This document shows positions 42,486 to 51,457 of a DNA stretch of 64,000 nucleotides, piece after piece (position 1 is the stretch's first letter; every line of letters begins with the position of its first letter). The notes beneath the pieces are model-generated. The model was given only the letters and a program-made list of their open reading frames with translations. It was not told where the DNA came from and ran no database searches. The translations under genes and the position numbers were made by a program. Source of the stretch: Jiangella mangrovi (GTDB taxonomy: Bacteria; Actinomycetota; Actinomycetes; Jiangellales; Jiangellaceae). The stretch lies in NCBI RefSeq assembly GCF_014204975.1, contig NZ_JACHMM010000001.1, forward strand, positions 620,001 to 684,000, written 5' to 3'.

Positions 42486-43927
42486 CGGCGGCGACGGATC
42501 GGCGCTGGCTCGCGCTGACCGTCGTCGCGGCCGCGTTCTTCATGGGCGTTCTCGACTCCACCAGCGTGTTCACGGCGCTGCCGTCGATCGCCGACGACCT
42601 GGACTTCTCGGCGGCGGGCATCCAGTGGGTGGTGACGGCGTACGGCGTCACCGTCGGCGGGCTGATGCTGTTCGGCGGACGCCTGGCCGACCTGCTGGGC
42701 CGCCGCCGCGTCTTCATGGCCGCGGTCACGACGTTCGCGGCGGCGTCACTGCTGTGTGGGCTGGCGTGGTCGGCCGAGGTGCTGGTCGCCGCGCGGACGC
42801 TGCAGGGCGTCGGCGCCGCGGTGCTGACGCCGGCCGGGCTGTCGTTGCTGATGACGGTGTTCCCGGAGGGCACGGACCGGCACCGGGCGCTGGGCGTCTG
42901 GGGCGGGCTCGGCGGTGTCGGCGCGACGGCGGGCCTGCTGCTCGGCGGCGTGCTGACCGACGGACCGGGCTGGTCGTGGATCTTCTTCGTCAACGTCCCG
43001 GTCTGCGTGCTCGTCCTGGTGCTGAGCCCCGCGCTGCTGCCGGAGAGCCGCGACCGCGACGTGCCGCGGCGCTTCGACCTGGCCGGCGCGGTGACGGTGA
43101 CGGCGGCGCTCGCGTTGTTCGTCTACACGATGTTCGACGCCGCGGAGTCCGGCCGCCCGACGGCGCGGACGGCGGTCCTGCTGGCCGCCGCGGTGGCGCT
43201 GGGCGCGCTGTTCGTGCGGATCGAGGCGCGCGCGACCGCGCCGCTCGTGCCGCTGCGGATCTTCCGGTCGCGGACGCTGGTCGGCGGCAATCTGGTCGTG
43301 CTGGTGGCCGGGGTCGCGGTCGACGGCATGCTCGTGCTGGTCACCATCTACGCCCAGCAGGTGCTCGGCTTCACCGCGCTGCAGTTCGGGCTGGCGGTCG
43401 CGGTCATGACGGTCGCGTCGGTCGGCAGCGTCGCGCTCAGCCAGCACCTGGTGACGAAGGCCGGGTTCGGTCCGGTCGCGCTCGGCGGCACGATCGCCCT
43501 CGGGGTCGCGTTGCTGCTGCTCAGCGGGGTCTCGGCCGGCGGGACGTTCGCCGGCGACCTGCTGGCCGGGCTGCTCCTCTTCGGCGTGGGCATGGGCGGC
43601 GCGTTCGTCGCCTCGCAGATCGCGGCGCTGGCCGACGTCGCGCCGGAGGAGTCCGGGCTGGCGTCCGGGCTGGAGGAGACGTCGTTCACCATCGGCTCGA
43701 CGCTGGGTGTGGCGATGCTGACCGCTGTCGCCGTCGCCCGGGCCGACGACCTCACCGCCGGCGGCACCGACCCGCTGGAGGCCCTGACGGCGGGCGCGCA
43801 GACCGGGTTCCTGGTCGCCGCAGGGATCACCGCGCTCGGCGCGCTGGCGGCCATCACCCTGCTGTGGCGGCGGCGAACCCCGGAGGCGACCACGACGGCG
43901 CCTCAGCGGACGCCGTCGGCGGCGTAG
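42482..43927 (+). CDS. MFS drug exporter, DHA2 (14-helix) family
   Basis: A protein of 481 residues. The first helix MGVLDSTSVFTALPSIADDL, motif A GRLADLLGRRRVF, motif C-like segment GGVLTDGPGWSWIFFVNVP and fourteen expected helices place it with the EmrB/QacA-type exporters. The substrate cannot be read from the sequence. It is coupled to the VOC gene before it. Confidence 0.9.
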   Translation: MTAATDRRWLALTVVAAAFFMGVLDSTSVFTALPSIADDLDFSAAGIQWVVTAYGVTVGGLMLFGGRLADLLGRRRVFMAAVTTFAAASLLCGLAWSAEVLVAARTLQGVGAAVLTPAGLSLLMTVFPEGTDRHRALGVWGGLGGVGATAGLLLGGVLTDGPGWSWIFFVNVPVCVLVLVLSPALLPESRDRDVPRRFDLAGAVTVTAALALFVYTMFDAAESGRPTARTAVLLAAAVALGALFVRIEARATAPLVPLRIFRSRTLVGGNLVVLVAGVAVDGMLVLVTIYAQQVLGFTALQFGLAVAVMTVASVGSVALSQHLVTKAGFGPVALGGTIALGVALLLLSGVSAGGTFAGDLLAGLLLFGVGMGGAFVASQIAALADVAPEESGLASGLEETSFTIGSTLGVAMLTAVAVARADDLTAGGTDPLEALTAGAQTGFLVAAGITALGALAAITLLWRRRTPEATTTAPQRTPSAA

Positions 43928-43954
43928 GGTCGGGACAGGATCAGGAGGCGACAG

Positions 43955-44914
43955 GTGCAGACCACCACCACGGACGAGTCGCACGGCGACTTCCAGCAGC
44001 TCGCCCAGCCCTACCGGCGCGAGCTGCTCGCGCACTGCTATCGCATGCTCGGCTCGGTCCACGACGCCGAGGACCTCGTGCAGGAGACCTACCTGCGGGC
44101 GTGGCGCGCCTACGACCGGTTCGAGGACCGGTCGTCGCTGCGCACCTGGCTCTACCGCATCGCGACGAACGCCTGCCTGTCGGCGCTCGAGGGCCGCAAC
44201 CGACGGCCGCTGCCGACCGGCCTCGGCGGGCCCAGCACCGAACCGGCCGGCGACCTGCTGGAACGGTCCGAGGTGCCATGGCTGGAGCCGTTACCCGACC
44301 CCGCCACCGTCGTCACGTCGCGCGAGACCGTGCGTCTGGCGCTCGTCGCGGCGCTGCAGCACCTGCCGCCGCGGCAGCGGGCCGTGCTCGTGCTGCGCGA
44401 CGTGCTGAGGTGGAAGGCCGCCGAGGTGGCCGACCTGCTCGAGACGTCGCCGGCGGCGGTCAACAGCATGCTGCAGCGGGCGCACGCCCAGCTCGACAAG
44501 GTCGCGCCTTCCGAGGACGACGTCGTCGAGCCGCTGACGCCGGAGCTTCAAGAACTGCTCGACCGCTACGCCACGGCGTTCGAGAACTACGACGTCGACG
44601 CCATCGTGCGCCAGCTCACCGAAGACGCCGTCTGGGAGATGCCGCCGTTCGCCGCCTGGTTCGTCGGGCCGGCCGACATTGGCGAGCTGATCCTCGTCCA
44701 GTGCCCCATGAAAGCCCCCGGCGACCTCCGCATCGTGCCCACCTCCGCCAACGGCCAGCCGGCACTCGCCCAGTACCTGCGCGGCGACGACGGCGTCCAC
44801 CGTCCGTTCGCGATCCAGGTCGTCACCGTCGGCGCGGCCGGCATCACGCACGTGGCGCAGTTCTTCGACACGAGCCTGTTCCCGCTGTTCGGACTGCCGG
44901 ACGTCCTGACATGA
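43955..44914 (+). CDS. ECF sigma factor with SnoaL-like C-terminal domain (SigG-like)
   Basis: A protein of 319 residues. Region 2 is YRRELLAHCYRMLGSVHDAE, LVQETYLRAWRAYDRFE and LRTWLYRIATNACL. Region 4 is LQHLPPRQRAVLVLRDVL with AAEVADLLETSPAAVNSML. The last 120 residues are a SnoaL/NTF2-like domain (LLDRYATAFENYDVDAIVRQ), typical of the SigG/SigJ-type groups that work without a separate anti-sigma factor. GTG 43955 follows GGAGGCGACAG. Confidence 0.9.
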   Translation: MQTTTTDESHGDFQQLAQPYRRELLAHCYRMLGSVHDAEDLVQETYLRAWRAYDRFEDRSSLRTWLYRIATNACLSALEGRNRRPLPTGLGGPSTEPAGDLLERSEVPWLEPLPDPATVVTSRETVRLALVAALQHLPPRQRAVLVLRDVLRWKAAEVADLLETSPAAVNSMLQRAHAQLDKVAPSEDDVVEPLTPELQELLDRYATAFENYDVDAIVRQLTEDAVWEMPPFAAWFVGPADIGELILVQCPMKAPGDLRIVPTSANGQPALAQYLRGDDGVHRPFAIQVVTVGAAGITHVAQFFDTSLFPLFGLPDVLT

Positions 44915-45498
44915 CCGGGCCGCCGGCGCCGGGCGACGCCCTCGAGCTGCTGGAACGGTCCCTCGCCTACACGACGGTCAGCCTCGGGCTGGTCCGGCCG
45001 GCGCTGCTGGCGCGGCCCACCCCGTGCGCCGGCTGGGACCTGCGCGCGCTGCTGCGGCACATGGACGACTCCCTGCTCGCGCTCATCGAGGCGACGGGCA
45101 CCGGCCGGGTGCGACTCGGGCTTGGGTCCGAGGCTGCCGGAGGGGCGTCCGACCCGGTACGGACGCTGCGGGAACGGGCGTGTCTGCTGCTCGGCCGGGT
45201 CGCCGCGGCCACCGGGCCGGACGTCGTCGCCGTCGGGGACCGGCAGCTCGCCGCACGGGCCGTCGCCGTCACCGGGGCGCTGGAGATCGCCGTCCACGGC
45301 TGGGACGTCGCCCGGGCCTGCGGCGCCGACCGGCCGCTGCCGCCGTCGTTCGCGCTGCGCCTGCTCGAGGTCTCGGCCCTGCTCGTCGACGATGCCGACC
45401 GGCCGGTCCGGTTCGCGCCACCCGTCCTCGTGCCCGACGGCGACGGCCCCGGCCCGCGGCTGCTCGCCTTCCTGGGCCGCGACCCCGTGGCGGCCTAG
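44911..45498 (+). CDS. TIGR03086-type DinB-like protein
   Basis: A protein of 195 residues. It has the pattern LLERSLAYTTVSLGLVRPA, TPCAGWDLRALLRHMDDS and LEIAVHGWDVARACGADRPL, that of the mycothiol-dependent maleylpyruvate isomerase N-terminal fold group. The metal-binding histidines are present (HM, HGWD). Activity is unknown. It overlaps the sigma gene by four bases, so it may be co-regulated with it. Confidence 0.82.
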   Translation: MTGPPAPGDALELLERSLAYTTVSLGLVRPALLARPTPCAGWDLRALLRHMDDSLLALIEATGTGRVRLGLGSEAAGGASDPVRTLRERACLLLGRVAAATGPDVVAVGDRQLAARAVAVTGALEIAVHGWDVARACGADRPLPPSFALRLLEVSALLVDDADRPVRFAPPVLVPDGDGPGPRLLAFLGRDPVAA

Positions 45499-45506
45499 GA
45501 CACGCC

Positions 45507-46268
45507 CTAGCGGCCGTAGCGGCGCTCGCGCTCGCTGTAGGAGCGCAGCGCGCGGAGGAAGTCGACCCGGCGGAAGTCGGGCCAGAGCGCCTCGCAGAAG
45601 TAGAACTCCGAGTTCGCGCTCTGCCAGAGCATGAAGCCGGAGAGCCGCTGCTCGCCGCTGGCGCGGATGACGAGGTCGGGGTCGGGCTGCCCCTTGGTGT
45701 AGAGGTGCTCGGCGATGCCCTCGACGGTGACCACCTCGGCCACCTCCTCGACCGAAGCCCCGCGCGCGGCGTGCTCGTGCAGCAGGGCCCGGACCGCGTC
45801 GGCGATCTCGCGCCGGCCGCCGTAGCCGACCGCGACGTTGACGTGCATGCCGTCGATCTCGCGGGTGCGGTCGGCGGCCTCTTTGATGACGGTGGCGGTG
45901 CGCGGCGGCAGCAGGTCGAGCGCCCCCATGGGGTAGACCCGCCAGCGCCCGCTGGCCGCGATGTCCTCGATGAGGTTCTCGATGATGCCGAGCAGCGGCA
46001 CCAGCTCGTCCTCGGGGCGCTCGAGGTTGTCGGTCGAGAGCATCCAGAGCGTCACGACGCGGACGTCGAGCTCGTCGCACCAGCCGAGGAACTCGCGCGC
46101 CTTCTCGGCACCGGCCTGGTGGCCGCTGGAGGTCGGCGCGCTCAGGGCCCGCGCCCAGCGGCGGTTGCCGTCCATGAGGACGGCGACGTGCTGCGGCAGC
46201 CGACCGCGGTCGAGGTGCCGCTGGATGCGCTTCTCGTAGATGCGGTAGACCAGGTCGGGCAGACCCAT
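45507..46268 (-). CDS. uppS: Isoprenyl transferase (cis-prenyl diphosphate synthase)
   Basis: A protein of 253 residues. Motifs are HVAVLMDGNRRWARA, TLWMLSTDNLERP, VNVAVGYGGRREI and DPDLVIRASGEQRLSGF, with the final FYFCEALWPDFRR. It makes Z-prenyl diphosphates for cell-wall lipid carriers; whether short (Z-FPP) or long (decaprenyl) cannot be decided here. ATG 46268 is preferred because CTGGAGG lies upstream; ATG 46289 lacks a site. Confidence 0.9.
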   Translation of the reverse strand: MGLPDLVYRIYEKRIQRHLDRGRLPQHVAVLMDGNRRWARALSAPTSSGHQAGAEKAREFLGWCDELDVRVVTLWMLSTDNLERPEDELVPLLGIIENLIEDIAASGRWRVYPMGALDLLPPRTATVIKEAADRTREIDGMHVNVAVGYGGRREIADAVRALLHEHAARGASVEEVAEVVTVEGIAEHLYTKGQPDPDLVIRASGEQRLSGFMLWQSANSEFYFCEALWPDFRRVDFLRALRSYSERERRYGR

Positions 46269-46427
46269 CGACCGATGCACCTCCAGCATCGTGTGGCTGC
46301 TCGCCGGATGTCCCTTCTTCCCCGCCAGAGAGTACTCTCCCGCGCCCCATGTGCGGTGAATGCACGGCTAACGCTGACCGCGAGGTCGAATGTCGCGCAA
46401 GTCCCCCACGCCAGGAAAGGCAGTACC

Positions 46428-47123
46428 GTGGGGTTCATGACGTTCGACGATCAGGTGCGCGAGGTCGTGGCCGCGGTCAAGCCGCGCCTGCGGGGCTGGC
46501 TGCACGCCGGGACGTTCCCGGTGGCCGTGCTCGCGGGCATCGTGCTGATCGTCCTGGCGCCGACCACGCAGGTGCGGGTCAGCGCCGCCATCTACACAGT
46601 CACGGCCGCCCTGCTGTTCGGCATCAGCGCCGTGTACCACCGCGGCCACTGGTCGCCGCGGGCGCACGCCGTGCTGCGGCGCTTCGACCACGCCAACATC
46701 TTCCTGATCATCGCCGGCACGTACACGCCGTTCACCCTGCTCGTGCTGCCCGAGAACGACGCGACGGTGCTGCTCTGGCTGGTGTGGGCGGGTGCGTTGC
46801 TGGGGGTGCTGTTCCGGGTGTTCTGGACCGGCGCGCCCCGCTGGCTCTACGTGCCCATCTACGTCGCGCTGGGCTGGGCGGCGGTGTTCTGGCTGCCCGA
46901 GTTCGCCAGCCACGGCGGCGCGGCGGTGGCCACGCTGATCATCGTCGGCGGGCTCATGTACACCCTCGGCGCCATCGCCTACGCCATGAAGCGGCCCAAC
47001 CCGTCGCCACGCTGGTTCGGGTTCCACGAGGTCTTCCACGCCTTCACGCTGGCCGGGTTCGCCAGCCACCACGTCGGCATCTGGCTGGCCGCCTTCGGCG
47101 TCGGCGCGGTCGCCGCTACCTGA
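46428..47123 (+). CDS. trhA: Hemolysin III family membrane protein (TrhA/PAQR)
   Basis: A protein of 231 residues with seven expected membrane helices. The motifs SAVYHRGHWSPRAHAVLRRFDHANIF, read here as SAVYHRGHW and RRFDHANIFLIIAGTYTPF, and FGFHEVFHAFTLAGF with H-x3-H are those of the PAQR/hemolysin III family. GTG 46428 is chosen because AGGAAAGG lies seven bases before it; ATG 46437 is the alternative. Confidence 0.88.
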   Translation: MGFMTFDDQVREVVAAVKPRLRGWLHAGTFPVAVLAGIVLIVLAPTTQVRVSAAIYTVTAALLFGISAVYHRGHWSPRAHAVLRRFDHANIFLIIAGTYTPFTLLVLPENDATVLLWLVWAGALLGVLFRVFWTGAPRWLYVPIYVALGWAAVFWLPEFASHGGAAVATLIIVGGLMYTLGAIAYAMKRPNPSPRWFGFHEVFHAFTLAGFASHHVGIWLAAFGVGAVAAT

Positions 47124-47142
47124 TCCCGGGCGCCTCGAACCG

Positions 47143-47670
47143 TCACTCGGTGACGGGGCCGGTGGCGCGGACCTCCTCGACGCGGGTGAGCGCCTCGCGC
47201 AGGTCGGTGAGCCAGGTGTCGGCGTTCTTCCCGACCAGCTTGACGCACCAGGCCAGGGCCTCGGAACGCGACCGCGCGACCCCGGCCTCGACCAGGGTGT
47301 CCAGCACCTGCCGCTCGGGCTGGCGCAGGCGGGTCATGACGGGCGCCGCCAGCCGGGTGAACAGCTCGCGCCGGTCGCCGCAGTCGACGCCCCAGGCGAC
47401 CTTGCGGTCGCTGCGGTGCTCGAGCTCGCGGGCGATCTCGATGCGCCGCTCGCGGGTGGACTCGCGGAACGCGCTGATGCGGCCGGACAGCGCCGCCTCA
47501 CGCTCGACGTCGGAGACGCCCTCGGTGCTCGGGGCCGGGATGCGGCCGACGACGGTGATCTCCTCGCGGTCGACGGTGACCTCGAGCGGGCCCTCGAACC
47601 AGTCGTCCGGGAGCCGGCCGGTGAGCCAGCCCCGGATCCTCTCGACGGTGTCATCACTGCGGTTGCACAT
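47143..47670 (-). CDS. Conserved actinobacterial hypothetical protein
   Basis: A protein of 175 residues. A beta-rich first half (LEVTVDREEITVVGRIPAP) is followed by a charged helical half (EREAALSGRISAFRESTRERR) and an end with VARSRSEALAWCVKLVGKN, similar to a ribbon-helix or LytTR-like small fold. I do not assign a function. It starts at ATG 47668-47670 and stands alone between trhA and the kinase-fold gene. Confidence 0.7.
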   Translation of the reverse strand: MCNRSDDTVERIRGWLTGRLPDDWFEGPLEVTVDREEITVVGRIPAPSTEGVSDVEREAALSGRISAFRESTRERRIEIARELEHRSDRKVAWGVDCGDRRELFTRLAAPVMTRLRQPERQVLDTLVEAGVARSRSEALAWCVKLVGKNADTWLTDLREALTRVEEVRATGPVTE

Positions 47671-47717
47671 GTTGCGATGATTACAGAATTACGCAGCAAC
47701 GGACCAGGGCTGTCCGC

Positions 47718-48854
47718 TCACGGCGTAGCGGCCGTCAGCAGGGCGCGCGAGAGCCCCCGCCAGCGCGGCCGGAACGCGTACTCGCCGGCCAGCCGGAGCC
47801 TGGCCGCGCGCTCGTAGGCCGGCACCCGCGCCAGCGTTGCCTCGTCCGGCCCCAGCCCCTTCAGCACCGCCGTCCGCGCCACCCGGGCCCGCGACGGCGT
47901 CAGCTCGCCCTGGGCGACCCGCAGCTCGATGCGGACCAGCAGGTTCGCCACGCCACGGGCCAGTTCGCCGACGGCGACCGCCTCGAGCCCGAACAGGCCG
48001 ATGCCGCCGCCCGGAAGGAGCACCACCTGCGCGTCGGTGACATCGGGGCAGGTGAGCCCAGCCGGCCCCGGCGCGCCGGCGACCAGGTCCGCCAGCACCG
48101 ACTCGACGTCGACCGGCTGCAGCAGCCCGTACTCGGCGGCCGGGCGGAGCCAGCGGGTCGCCAGCGTGACCTCAGCCGCGGCGTCGTGCGTGCCGGCGCT
48201 GGTCAGCGCCAGCACCCGCGGCGCGTCGTGCAGCAGCCGCAGCGCCGCGCCGAGCCGCTGCCACGCCGCGGCGAGCTCGCCGGCGGCCACCGACCGGTCC
48301 GCGCCCGCCGCGGCCAGCGTCGGCCCGGGCACCGCGGACAGCACCAGGACGCCGTCGCCGAGCGGCCAGTCCTGCACGGCGGGCAGCGTCGCCGTGCCGT
48401 GCAGCAGCCCGGCCAGTCCGCCGAGCCGGCGGCCGAGACCGGCGTCGACGCCGGGACGGACCACCGTCGCGTAGTACACGTCGCCGTCGCCGCTGAGCCG
48501 CACGACCGCCCGCTGCTCCGGGCGGTGCGCCAGTATCCGGCTGCCCGGCCACGAGACCAGCCCGGCCGGTGCCGTCAGCCGCCGGTCGGCGCCGTCGGGA
48601 TGCAGCACGATCCCGTGGCCGGGCACGTCCAGCGCGCCGCGCGTGGCCGCGAACACCTCGGCCCGGCGGATCGCGTCGGCGAACCACTGCCCGGCGATAC
48701 GCCCGCCGCCGGGCGTCTCGAACTCCAGCAGCACGTGCCAGTCGTCGTGCGGCCAGGCGCGGCGCAGGGTGAGCTCGGCGCCGGTGACGGGATGGGTCAG
48801 CCGGTCCGGGTGCCGGACGCGGTCGGCCGGGCGCGCGTGGTGCGGGTGTCTCAC
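47718..48854 (-). CDS. Kinase-fold (phosphotransferase-like) protein
   Basis: A protein of 378 residues. The C-terminal two thirds resembles the aminoglycoside phosphotransferase fold: VYYATVVRP with the lysine replaced, RRLGGLAGLLHG, a WQRLGAALRLLHDAP helix and a CPDVTDAQVVLLPGGGIGLFGLEAVAVGELARG segment (quoted in part: DAQVVLLPGGGIGLFGLE). Normal APH proteins have HGDLHxxN and IDxE here, and those residues are changed, so it may be a pseudokinase. GTG 48854 follows GGAG. Confidence 0.65.
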   Translation of the reverse strand: MRHPHHARPADRVRHPDRLTHPVTGAELTLRRAWPHDDWHVLLEFETPGGGRIAGQWFADAIRRAEVFAATRGALDVPGHGIVLHPDGADRRLTAPAGLVSWPGSRILAHRPEQRAVVRLSGDGDVYYATVVRPGVDAGLGRRLGGLAGLLHGTATLPAVQDWPLGDGVLVLSAVPGPTLAAAGADRSVAAGELAAAWQRLGAALRLLHDAPRVLALTSAGTHDAAAEVTLATRWLRPAAEYGLLQPVDVESVLADLVAGAPGPAGLTCPDVTDAQVVLLPGGGIGLFGLEAVAVGELARGVANLLVRIELRVAQGELTPSRARVARTAVLKGLGPDEATLARVPAYERAARLRLAGEYAFRPRWRGLSRALLTAATP

Positions 48855-48968
48855 GCAGGCTCCGCTGTGATCCGCTTCATCCGCACCACGGTTGCCGCCG
48901 AGCGTGGCCTGCGGATGAGGGCGGGATGAGCGTGTTCTCATCAACCGCCCGGAATCAACTGCCCGGAA

Positions 48969-51014
48969 TCAGCCGCCCAGCTGGCGGACCAGCGCCGCGG
49001 GGTCGGCGGTCGGCAGCTCGCAGACGAAGTTGCGGCACACGTAGGCCGCCGGCGCTCCGGCGACGAGACCCCGGTCGAGCAGGAGCGGCACCGACGCGGC
49101 CGCCGGATCGTCCGGGTCGCCGGCCACGACTACCGCGCCCGGTGACGTCGCCCTCAGCGCCACCGCGTGCAGCGCCGCCGTGCGGGCGTCGTCGGCGGGC
49201 CCGACGACGGCGACCTCGACCGGCCCGGCGAGCCTCGCCTCGGCGACCGCCAGGCCCCAGCCGGCGAAGCGGGGCGCCCGCTCGGCCAGCGCGTCGTGGA
49301 TGCGCAGCGCGTCGTCCGCCGCGTCGCGATGGCGCGCGGACCCGGTGTACGCGGCGAAGGACAGCAGCGCGCCGGCCGCCGCCGACCAGCCCGACGGCGT
49401 CGCGTTGTCGGTGGGATCCTGCGGTCGCCGCAGCTCGGCCAGCCGTGCGTCGGTCGTCTCGGAACCGGTGTCGAAGAACCCGCCCGCCGGGTCGCGGAAC
49501 TGGGTGAGCACGACGTCGAGCAGTTGCTCGGCGAAGGACAGCCAGACAGGGTCGCCGGTGACCGCGACCAGCGCCAGGAACCCCTCGGCGACGTCGGCGT
49601 AGTCCTCGAGCACCCCCGCGTGGGTGCCGGCGACGCCGTCGCGCGAGACCCGGACCAGCCGGCCGCGCTCGTCGAGGTGCAGCCGGACCAGCAGGTCCGC
49701 GCAGTCGACGGCGGCCGACACCCAGCCGGGCTCGTCGAACAGGGCGCCGGCCTCGGCCAGCGCGGCGATGGTGAGGCCGTTCCAGGCGGCCACCACCTTG
49801 TCGTCGCGGCCCGGCGCCGGCCGCGGCAGCCGTGCGTCGAACAGCTGGCCGCGCACCCGCTCCCAGCGCTCGGCGTCGTCGGGGTCGCGCGGCAGCCGCA
49901 GCGTCGACGCGCCGTGCTCGAAGCTGCCGGAGGGCGTCACCGCCAGCAGCGCCGCCGCCCAGTCGCCGTCGTCGTCGCCGAGCACCTCGCGCAGCTGGTC
50001 CGGCGTCCACACGTAGAACGCGCCCTCGACCGGCGTGGCACCGGCGACCGGCGGCGAGTCGGCGTCGAGCGAGCTGGCGAAGCCGCCCTCGGCCGTGCGC
50101 AGTTCGCGCAGCAGGAAGCCGGCGGTCTCGCGCACCACCCGCGCGGCCACAGCTGACGCCGTCGTACGCCAGAGATGGGTGTAGACCCGCAGCAGCAGCG
50201 CGTTGTCGTACAGCATCTTCTCGAAGTGCGGCACCACCCAGCCGGCGTCGACGCTGTAGCGCGCGAACCCGCCGCCGAGCTGGTCGTACAGGCCACCGCG
50301 AGCCATCTGCTCGCAGGTCGTCCCGGCCATGGCGAGGGCGCGGGGATCGCCGGTGCGCGCGTGGTGGCGCAGCAGGAACTCGAGCACCATGGACGGCGGG
50401 AACTTCGGCGCGCCGCCGAACCCGCCGGCGGCCGGGTCGTACTCGGCGGCCAGCCGGGCGGCCGCGGCGTCCAGCCGTTCCGCCGCGGGCGGGCCGTCAC
50501 CCGCGGCCACCTGCGCGACGCCGCCGAGCGCGGCCCCGATGCGCTCGGCCGACTCCGTCACGTCGTCGCGCCGCTGCGTCCACGCGTCGTCGACCGCCTC
50601 GAGCAGCTGGCGGAACGACGGCAGCCCGTGCCGCGGCCGCGGCGGGAAGTAGGTGCCGGCGTAGAACGGCTTGCCGGCGGGTGTGAGGAACGCCGTCATG
50701 GGCCAGCCGCCCTGCCCGGTGAGCGCCTGCACCGACTCCATGTACACGGCGTCGACGTCGGGCCGCTCCTCGCGGTCGACCTTGACGGCGACGAAGTGCG
50801 CGTTGAGGTACGCCGCCACCTCGGCGTCCTCGAAGGACTCGTGCGCCATGACGTGACACCAGTGGCAGGCGGCGTACCCAACGCTGAGCAGGACCGGGAC
50901 CTCGCGTCGGCGCGCCTCCGCGAACGCCTCGTCGCCCCACTCCCACCAGTCCACGGGATTGTCCGCGTGTTGCAGGAGGTAGGGGCTACGAGCGTCGCGG
51001 AGGCGGTTGGCCAT
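48969..51014 (-). CDS. Thioredoxin-domain protein YyaL (DUF255)
   Basis: A protein of 681 residues. The start [20 protein letters not shown] and the redox motif [16 protein letters not shown] open a thioredoxin-like domain; the rest is an alpha/alpha barrel related to GlcNAc 2-epimerases ([32 protein letters not shown]). The function in bacteria is unclear. ATG 51014 is chosen because AGGAG lies eight bases upstream. The first 53 codons lie within sequence supplied by the inserted island; the displaced original copy is at 57274-57450. Confidence 0.88.
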   Translation of the reverse strand: MANRLRDARSPYLLQHADNPVDWWEWGDEAFAEARRREVPVLLSVGYAACHWCHVMAHESFEDAEVAAYLNAHFVAVKVDREERPDVDAVYMESVQALTGQGGWPMTAFLTPAGKPFYAGTYFPPRPRHGLPSFRQLLEAVDDAWTQRRDDVTESAERIGAALGGVAQVAAGDGPPAAERLDAAAARLAAEYDPAAGGFGGAPKFPPSMVLEFLLRHHARTGDPRALAMAGTTCEQMARGGLYDQLGGGFARYSVDAGWVVPHFEKMLYDNALLLRVYTHLWRTTASAVAARVVRETAGFLLRELRTAEGGFASSLDADSPPVAGATPVEGAFYVWTPDQLREVLGDDDGDWAAALLAVTPSGSFEHGASTLRLPRDPDDAERWERVRGQLFDARLPRPAPGRDDKVVAAWNGLTIAALAEAGALFDEPGWVSAAVDCADLLVRLHLDERGRLVRVSRDGVAGTHAGVLEDYADVAEGFLALVAVTGDPVWLSFAEQLLDVVLTQFRDPAGGFFDTGSETTDARLAELRRPQDPTDNATPSGWSAAAGALLSFAAYTGSARHRDAADDALRIHDALAERAPRFAGWGLAVAEARLAGPVEVAVVGPADDARTAALHAVALRATSPGAVVVAGDPDDPAAASVPLLLDRGLVAGAPAAYVCRNFVCELPTADPAALVRQLGG
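50857..51014. repeat. Left copy of the yyaL 5'-end direct repeat
   Basis: This copy forms the present start of the intact gene. It shares a fully identical 14-base edge, CACCAGTGGCAGGC (50857-50870), with the right copy (57293-57306); this edge codes for the CHWC redox motif and is the candidate attachment core. Beyond the edge the two sites differ completely. Confidence 0.8.
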
Positions 51015-51071
51015 TCCCATAACTCCTGACGAGTGGCACGCTTATCACACTTCGTCCCTCATGGTGCACGA

Positions 51072-51089
51072 GAGTGATACGCGAAGCAG
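51072..51089. repeat. Island end repeat, left
   Basis: GAGTGATACGCGAAGCAG lies just inside the left end. A near copy, GAGTGATACACGAA, starts at 57149 near the right end in the same orientation. An inverted relative, TTATCACACTTCGT, is at about 51042. These could be binding sites for a recombinase or its accessory factor. Confidence 0.45.
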
Positions 51090-51194
51090 ATTCGCGGGCC
51101 GCGATTCGAGCCCACGTCTCCAACCCTAGGAGGGGCCGGCGCTAGTGTGGGTGACGTTCAACCGAGAACGGGCCGGGTTAAGCGGACCACGATC

Positions 51195-51311
51195 ATGGAC
51201 GACGCTCGCCACGTCCTCCTCGGCGCACACGACGTGATGGCCCGATACGGCTGGGGCAAGGCCAAGGGCTATCAGAATCTCAAGACCGCGAACTGCTGCC
51301 ACCGCCCGTGA
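51195..51311 (+). pseudogene. Frameshifted AlpA/excisionase-like HTH relic
   Basis: The frame from ATG 51195 gives 38 residues with HVLLGAHDVMARYGWGKAKG and YQNLKTA, the first helices of a HTH_17 excisionase-type protein, and then stops. The expected continuation (LLPPPVMTHPRPG) is found at once in another frame (about 51289-51330), so a small indel near 51288 has broken the gene. The rest of the 51015-51457 gap holds only the yyaL promoter area and the toxin-antitoxin promoter. Confidence 0.55.
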
Positions 51312-51422
51312 TGACCCACCCCCGACCAGGAGGAAGTGAGCGTCACCGAGCTGCTTCCCCAACCCGAGCGACCACGGCGGGCGAGGGACATGCACCGAGG
51401 AGAGTTCTCGAAAATAGCGACC

Positions 51423-51451
51423 TTCCGCTAAGTGCGGAACTCGGCTATTAT
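51423..51451 (+). promoter_or_regulatory. Promoter and operator of the AbiE-like operon
   Basis: A TATTAT -10 box (51446-51451) lies 17 bases after TTCCGC (51423-51428). TTCCGC-TAAGT-GCGGAA is an inverted repeat (51423-51439) that overlaps the -35 and spacer, which suits autoregulation by the AbiEi-like protein. The ATG at 51458 is only six bases past the -10 box, so the transcript is probably leaderless. Confidence 0.6.
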
Positions 51452-51457
51452 CGAGAA

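Noticed and set aside
51090..51130. A GATTCGAGCCC stretch that looks like a tRNA T-arm near the left end of the second island
   Set aside because: The five-pair T-stem does not form, and no acceptor or anticodon arm is found on either side. The insertion target is the YyaL gene, not a tRNA.
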